Shown here: in pieces, positions 6,237-9,809 of the stretch | How positions within the stretch are numbered: position 1 is the first letter of the stretch | Layout: every line of letters starts with the position of its first letter | Source of the DNA: Sphingomonadaceae bacterium | Lineage (GTDB): Bacteria; Pseudomonadota; Alphaproteobacteria; Sphingomonadales; Sphingomonadaceae | Assembly (NCBI GenBank): GCA_009923795.1 | Contig: RFSU01000081.1 | Location: 1-9,809 of the forward strand | Direction of reading: 5' to 3' | Length of the DNA: 9,809 bases | Notes under the pieces: model-generated | The model's input: only the letters and a program-made list of their open reading frames with translations | Told to the model about the DNA's origin: nothing | The model's database searches: none | Program-made: the position numbers and the translations under genes

Positions 6237-7576
6237 CACTCTCCCATTTTACGCAAGAAGAAGTGGCCGGCGAAGAGGAGCAGCAGAAGGCCGAAGCCCG
6301 CACTCGCGATAGACGTACCGACTAAGAAATCTGTCCAAGGGAGCGACAAGCCTGAAAAATTCTTCACGGCCAGCAGAACGACGGTGCCCAGATAGCCCCA
6401 GCTATCCGAAATATAGATAAGAAAGCCGGCCGTTCCGACCTGACCTGTCGCTGCAACCAATCGATCAAACAGCGCCCCGTTATAGGGCGTATAGGCAAGG
6501 TAGAGCCCCCCGCCCAGCAGGATCATCCAACTTACGGGGTCCAGCCAGTGCAGTGCAAACGCCAATGACGAAAGACCTGTGAGCAGCAGCCCAAAGCCAA
6601 TCATCACGATGTTCGCAACAATCGCCCAGCGGTTGTTGCGGAACAGTGCCAGTAAGGCCATCGCCAAAAGGACGATGAACCCGATAGGCAGTTCAGACAA
6701 AGTGAAGAGCGCCGCCTTGTCACCCAACCCCGCATCGGCCCATATCTCTGCCGAGAAGTTGTCCCGGAAATCGCGCAGCGCGGTCAAAAGGACGAAGAGA
6801 ATGACCATTGCCACAAGCCCCGGCGCATAGCGGGCAAATAATGCGCGTCTGGCCTTGCTGTCCATTGGCGCGCGCCGCATGCGCGCCGCAATATCTCCAG
6901 CATTGGGCGGCGGCAGAGTGGCCAGCCCCAACAGACAGAAAAGCAACAAGGGGGCGAACAGCGCGCCTGTCATCATCGGCATTGTGAAATCATTGGCCTG
7001 CCCTGAGAGCAACAGCTCCTTCCCCACCGATTTGACGACCCCTGAGGACACAATAAAGCTCGCGCAGAGAATGGAGCCGAGCACTTCGGTTGTGCGCCGA
7101 CCCTCCAGAAACCCAAAGATGAGACCCCAGATCATCCCGAGAGGGAGGCCATTGAGAAACAACATCACAATGTTCCAAGGCGCGGGGACAACGGCAAAGC
7201 CAACCAGCGCCAGCTCCGCCAGCGCGATCAGGATTAGAATGGCCACCACCCGAAACCGGGCAGGCAATTCGGAGACGACTTTGATGCCGATGAACTTGGA
7301 GAGGGCATAGCCAAGGACCTGCGCCATCACCAAAACGACCTTGTAATCCAACACCAGTCCAAAAACATGTGGCGCTGCACTCACATCGGCAAAGGCCGCA
7401 GCCGCAAAAGGCTTGCGATAAGCATACATGGCAAAATAGGTGCCAAAGGCCATCAGCCCGCCATAAATGGAAAGCGCCATTGGGTGGCTGTCTAACCAGG
7501 ACCGAAAACCACCGAGCCAGCCTATCTGGGGCTTGGGACTAAGGCGATGTGCTTGCGTCACGCAACACTGGCCCAT
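6236..7576 (-). CDS. major facilitator transporter, DUF5690-like, probable phosphonate importer
   Basis: This 446-residue membrane protein has twelve hydrophobic segments in two groups of six around a basic cytoplasmic loop (AARMRRAPMDSKARRALF, about residues 230-250). The first segment ends AMYAYRKPFAAAAF. It resembles the Arg-containing end of TM1 in organophosphate:phosphate antiporters (GlpT, UhpT), where the Arg binds the phosphoryl group; here it would be Arg54. Other blocks: LNGLPLGMIWGLIFGFLEGR (TM4) and LAYTPYNGALFDRL, ISDSWGYLG (TM10-11). I believe it matches Pfam DUF5690, a poorly characterised MFS branch. Its place between phnX and the C-P-cleaving fusion suggests that it carries an aminophosphonate into the cell. 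ATG 7576 has AAGG 3 bases upstream and lies 19 bases inside the end of phnX. The TGA at 6238-6236 overlaps the start of the next gene. Direction of transport and substrate are inferred. Confidence 0.85.
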   Translation of the reverse strand: MGQCCVTQAHRLSPKPQIGWLGGFRSWLDSHPMALSIYGGLMAFGTYFAMYAYRKPFAAAAFADVSAAPHVFGLVLDYKVVLVMAQVLGYALSKFIGIKVVSELPARFRVVAILILIALAELALVGFAVVPAPWNIVMLFLNGLPLGMIWGLIFGFLEGRRTTEVLGSILCASFIVSSGVVKSVGKELLLSGQANDFTMPMMTGALFAPLLLFCLLGLATLPPPNAGDIAARMRRAPMDSKARRALFARYAPGLVAMVILFVLLTALRDFRDNFSAEIWADAGLGDKAALFTLSELPIGFIVLLAMALLALFRNNRWAIVANIVMIGFGLLLTGLSSLAFALHWLDPVSWMILLGGGLYLAYTPYNGALFDRLVAATGQVGTAGFLIYISDSWGYLGTVVLLAVKNFSGLSLPWTDFLVGTSIASAGFGLLLLLFAGHFFLRKMGE

Positions 7577-8402
7577 CCGCCTTGGATCAGAACACGTGGC
7601 TGTTGACCGCCCGGACTTGCGCCTTTGGCCAAATCTTCTTCCACCGTCCCCAAAGCGCGCGGCAAATCAGCGACGGTATCGATGATGAAATCCACGCCGG
7701 CTGCCGCAAACTCTGCAACCACAGGCGCCATCGACCGCTGTTTTTCCGCCTCAGCAAGCGCATGAAAGTCTGCCGCACACAGCCCAACACCATTTCCTGA
7801 GGCCGCGATCCCAACAGTCCAAAGCCCGGCATGGACCCCAGCTGAAATGCCAACTGGGGCGTCGTCCACTGCGACGCACGACCGTGCGGGCCAAGCCCCT
7901 AATTCAGCCATGGCGCGCCACAGCATCAGCGGCGCAGGGCGGCCTTGCGGCGTCATCCCGGCGCAGATGGTGACCGCAGGATCATATCCCTGATCTGCCG
8001 CCGCTTTCAGGATCGGCACCATCATTGTTTGGGTGTAGCCGGTCGTTGACCCGATTTTGATGCCCTGCGCCAGCAATGTCTGAAAAACATCGACAGCCCC
8101 CGGGATCATGTCACTGCACGCCACCGCGCTTGCCTGCATCGCTCCATCAACCGATCAACATCTGCTTCAGTCCAATCGGTGCCCCACGCATCCCGCCAGC
8201 GTTGCGCAACGGTCGGTTCCGAAAGGATTGCCAACACATGCTCCCGCTTCGCCATTCCCATATAGCGTCGGATCGTCGCATGATCGACGGGGACCCGTGC
8301 ATTTGCCAGCACCTCTTCCATTGCGATGACGGGCGCGCGTGACCCAAAATCAATCATGGTTCCGGCCCAGTCGAAAAGGACAGCAACAATCCCGGACATC
8401 AT
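7558..8402 (-). pseudogene. phnX: phosphonoacetaldehyde hydrolase (phosphonatase), frameshifted
   Basis: PhnX splits phosphonoacetaldehyde into acetaldehyde and phosphate through an Asp nucleophile and a Lys Schiff base in the HAD superfamily. The first frame from ATG 8402 gives VLFDWAGTMIDFGSRAPV (Asp11, the HAD nucleophile motif with the DxAGT variant) and RRYMGMAKREHV (Lys52 in the position of the Schiff-base lysine), up to EADVDRLMER. It then runs into TGA at 8108-8106. The remainder is in another frame: MQASAVACSDMIPGAVDVFQ, KIGSTTGYTQTMMVP, ICAGMTPQGRPAPLMLW, CVAVDDAPVGISAGVHAGLW, SGNGVGLC, ending at TGA 7560-7558. The total of 845 bases is one short of a whole number of codons. The break lies within 8106-8157, and all catalytic motifs survive on either side. 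It is a real mutation or a one-base sequence error. ATG 8402 overlaps the stop of the upstream gene (ATGATG), with AAGGAA 5 bases before. The intact length would be about 281 residues, normal for the family. Confidence 0.88.
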
Positions 8403-9538
8403 GCAATTTCCTTCAATTTTGTGTTGAGCACGGCGCTCACGGCACCTTCGGCCACACCGAATGCCGTCGACATGCCCGCACCACAAGTGGCAACGGCCAT
8501 GTGAACTCTCGGGCAAACTTCGTGGTGAATCCAATTCTGCAACGGTGAGGATGCGTATGTCCCAACCCAGCGTTCAATCGGTTCGGGCGCTGGCCCACAG
8601 ACCGCTTCAAATTCATCGAGGATCAACCGATCAATGTTCTGATGCTGGAATGGATCAGGAGCATCGCCATAGTCATGGCTGTCACCGACGACCAAAGACC
8701 CGTCTGCAGATTGCACGACGATCAGGTGAACGCCTGCGTCAAGCTGTCGGGACTGCTCAACCTTTAATTGCGCCTTTAGGGGGCCCGCTTCTGGGAGCGC
8801 GGCATAGCCTTCATAGCGGGCCAGCCCCAAATCGCTCATAATCGGCCGTGAACAGGCCCAACCTGGGTTGGCGAGGCGCAACATTTGAAGTTTGCAGCGG
8901 GTCACTGCAAATTGCGCCATCACATCCGGAAACAGACCGTTCAGATCGTCCCCCGGACAGACGAAAATGCCATCAGCCCGAATTACCCCCCGAGACGTCT
9001 CAACACGGCCGGTTTCGCAGTGCAAAACGGTGGTCGGGTCAGCAAATGTAACGCCCAGTTCATTTTGCAGCCAAGCAGCAAGAAGCGGCACCGCTATGCG
9101 AGATTCGATGCGCAATTCATGTGGGCTTGCAAGCGCGGAAAGGGCGGGGTTGAAGGGGACGTTCGGCTCTTGCGCGCGGAGCTGCGCGTCCGTCAGCAAT
9201 GCGCAGTCTTCTCCCATCTCGGTTGCCAAAAATGCTTCCAAAACGCCCACCGACGCGGCGCGTCGGACGGGCAGCAGCATTCCTGTTTGTTCCACCGCAA
9301 TGCCTGCGCGTGGCGCAACAGCCGCCCAAATATCGCGGGCGCGTCGCGCCGCAGGCCACATCGTGTGCCGCTCTTGGCCGGTCACCGTCACAAATCCAAA
9401 ATTGCGGATTGTAGCCCCCGTCGCGCGCGCATTGCGGTCGATCACCACCACACGCTTGCCTGCCCGGGCTGCCGCAAACGCGTGGGCCAAACCCACAATG
9501 CCGCGTCCGACAACTGCGACGTCAAATTCAGCTTGCAT
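8399..9538 (-). CDS. FAD-dependent amine oxidoreductase of phosphonate clusters (TIGR03364-like)
   Basis: This 379-residue flavoprotein belongs to the DAO/glycine-oxidase fold. The N-terminus holds the dinucleotide-binding motif VAVVGRGIVGLAHAFAAARA (GxGxxG at 11-16), followed by the ribose-binding acid in RVVVIDR (Asp34). TGATIRNFGFVTVTGQ follows, as in glycine oxidase relatives. The C-terminal FAD/substrate segment includes IERWVGTYASS and CGAGMSTAFGVAEGAV. The family is known to sit beside phosphonatase genes and is proposed to oxidise 2-aminoethylphosphonate or an N-methylated form, giving phosphonoacetaldehyde, an amine and H2O2. That matches the PhnX encoded next. I recall experimental work on such FAD enzymes acting on (N-methyl)aminoethylphosphonates, but cannot cite it here. 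It is the first gene of the operon. ATG 9538 is chosen over the adjacent TTG 9541. The ribosome site is weak (GGTAG about 8 bases upstream). Its TGA (8401-8399) overlaps the phnX start. Confidence 0.82.
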   Translation of the reverse strand: MQAEFDVAVVGRGIVGLAHAFAAARAGKRVVVIDRNARATGATIRNFGFVTVTGQERHTMWPAARRARDIWAAVAPRAGIAVEQTGMLLPVRRAASVGVLEAFLATEMGEDCALLTDAQLRAQEPNVPFNPALSALASPHELRIESRIAVPLLAAWLQNELGVTFADPTTVLHCETGRVETSRGVIRADGIFVCPGDDLNGLFPDVMAQFAVTRCKLQMLRLANPGWACSRPIMSDLGLARYEGYAALPEAGPLKAQLKVEQSRQLDAGVHLIVVQSADGSLVVGDSHDYGDAPDPFQHQNIDRLILDEFEAVCGPAPEPIERWVGTYASSPLQNWIHHEVCPRVHMAVATCGAGMSTAFGVAEGAVSAVLNTKLKEIA

Positions 9539-9694
9539 CAAAAATCTACCAGTTAAGGGGATGTCTATTATTATTTCGATATCAGAAGTTTGTGACCCAA
9601 TAGTTGCGGCTCGCCAAGTTCATTTTGTGCACATCTTGCCTCAGCGATAGTCGCTGGAAGAACGCTCGGCAGATCCCTTAATTGGCGATCGGAT
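9539..9694 (-). promoter_or_regulatory. upstream region of the phosphonate operon with a palindromic site
   Basis: This 156-base gap separates the preceding gene from the operon and must hold its promoter if the operon is transcribed independently. A perfect palindrome CAGCGA-TAG-TCGCTG lies at 9642-9656, a candidate operator, with no T-run to make it a terminator. An 8-base palindrome TGTGCACA is at 9626-9633. The AT-rich stretch at 9566-9580 with TTGGGT (9600-9595 on the minus strand) could form a promoter, but the spacing (19) and match are poor. No regulator gene is visible in the window. Confidence 0.35.
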
Positions 9695-9809
9695 TTATTC
9701 GGTGTAAAGCACCCTCAATCGCGCAATATCGGCTTTGGTCAGGCCAATTTCAAACTCAAGATACTGATCAATTGATCCCCATTTAGCCTCGATTTCGGCC
9801 AGTGAGAAA
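9695..9809 (-). CDS. C-terminal end of a tyrosine-phosphatase-like protein, partial
   Basis: The frame ending in TAA (9697-9695) is open to the right edge for 37 codons. It reads FSLAEIEAKWGSIDQYLEFE followed by IGLTKADIARLRVLYTE. This is the typical tail of bacterial Tyr_phosphatase3-type proteins: a 'W/YGS+D.YL...LG+...D+..LR..YL' helix pair after the catalytic domain. The catalytic Cys loop lies outside the window, so the assignment rests on the tail alone. It is on the same strand as the phosphonate operon and 156 bases upstream of it, so read-through into the operon is possible. Confidence 0.55.
   Translation of the reverse strand, partial: FSLAEIEAKWGSIDQYLEFEIGLTKADIARLRVLYTE

Noticed and set aside
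5859..7310. Plus-strand open frames at 5859-6395 and 6855-7310
   Set aside because: They lie opposite the oxygenase fusion and the MFS transporter, have no ribosome sites or domains, and reflect codon bias of the real genes.
8106..8157. Programmed -1 frameshift in phnX
   Set aside because: A -1 slip would join the frames, but no slippery heptamer or stimulatory hairpin is visible, and PhnX is not known to use recoding. A one-base indel is simpler.
8885..9650. Long plus-strand open frames (223 and 252 codons) opposite the FAD oxidoreductase
   Set aside because: They are shadows of the minus-strand gene, whose GxGxxG and family motifs are clear. The plus-strand products have no recognisable domains and implausible composition.

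Overview
The window looks like chromosomal DNA from an alphaproteobacterium, probably a marine or freshwater member of the Sphingomonadales or a relative. The pointers are an EipA/DUF1134 envelope protein, a DUF1476 (ATPase zeta-inhibitor-like) protein, a Rhodobacter/sphingomonad-style phosphonate gene set, a tRNA-Ser gene with encoded CCA and moderately high GC. The order is an inference from protein flavour only.

Layout. (1) 1-429, minus: 5' part of an eipA-like gene running off the left edge. (2) 554-691, plus: a clean promoter and a complete tRNA-Ser(GCU). (3) 692-1132: non-coding stretch with short repeats, one of them resembling the tRNA variable arm. (4) 1133-3102, plus: two ATGA-overlapping genes for exported proteins of unknown function, sitting just downstream of the tRNA as accessory cargo often does. 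(5) 3257-4538: a decayed stretch. The first 90 or so codons of an alkaline phosphatase, with intact RBS and signal peptide, are joined out of frame to the C-terminal end of a PDZ-containing protein; then comes a small zeta-inhibitor-like ORF without a visible RBS. (6) 4596-9538, minus: a tightly packed four-gene phosphonate-catabolism operon. (7) 9695-9809, minus: the last 37 codons of a tyrosine-phosphatase-like gene entering from the right edge.

The operon, in transcription order, encodes a FAD-dependent amine oxidoreductase (TIGR03364-like), PhnX phosphonoacetaldehyde hydrolase (broken by a frameshift in this sequence), a 12-TM major-facilitator transporter resembling organophosphate antiporters (DUF5690-like), and a single 546-residue protein that joins a gamma-butyrobetaine-hydroxylase-like 2-oxoglutarate dioxygenase (TmpA type) to an HD-domain diiron oxygenase (TmpB/PhnZ type). 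Stop and start codons of adjacent genes overlap throughout. The inferred scheme is uptake of an (N-methylated) aminoethylphosphonate, then two possible C-P cleavage routes. One is oxidation to phosphonoacetaldehyde and hydrolysis by PhnX. The other is hydroxylation at C1 and oxidative cleavage by the fused TmpA-TmpB enzyme. The hydrolytic route appears interrupted as the sequence stands.

The strongest leads are the TmpA-TmpB fusion with an altered Tyr/Glu gate region, the coexistence of two C-P cleavage routes in one operon, the phnX frameshift, the unknown exported protein pair beside the tRNA, and the alkaline phosphatase/PDZ deletion scar.
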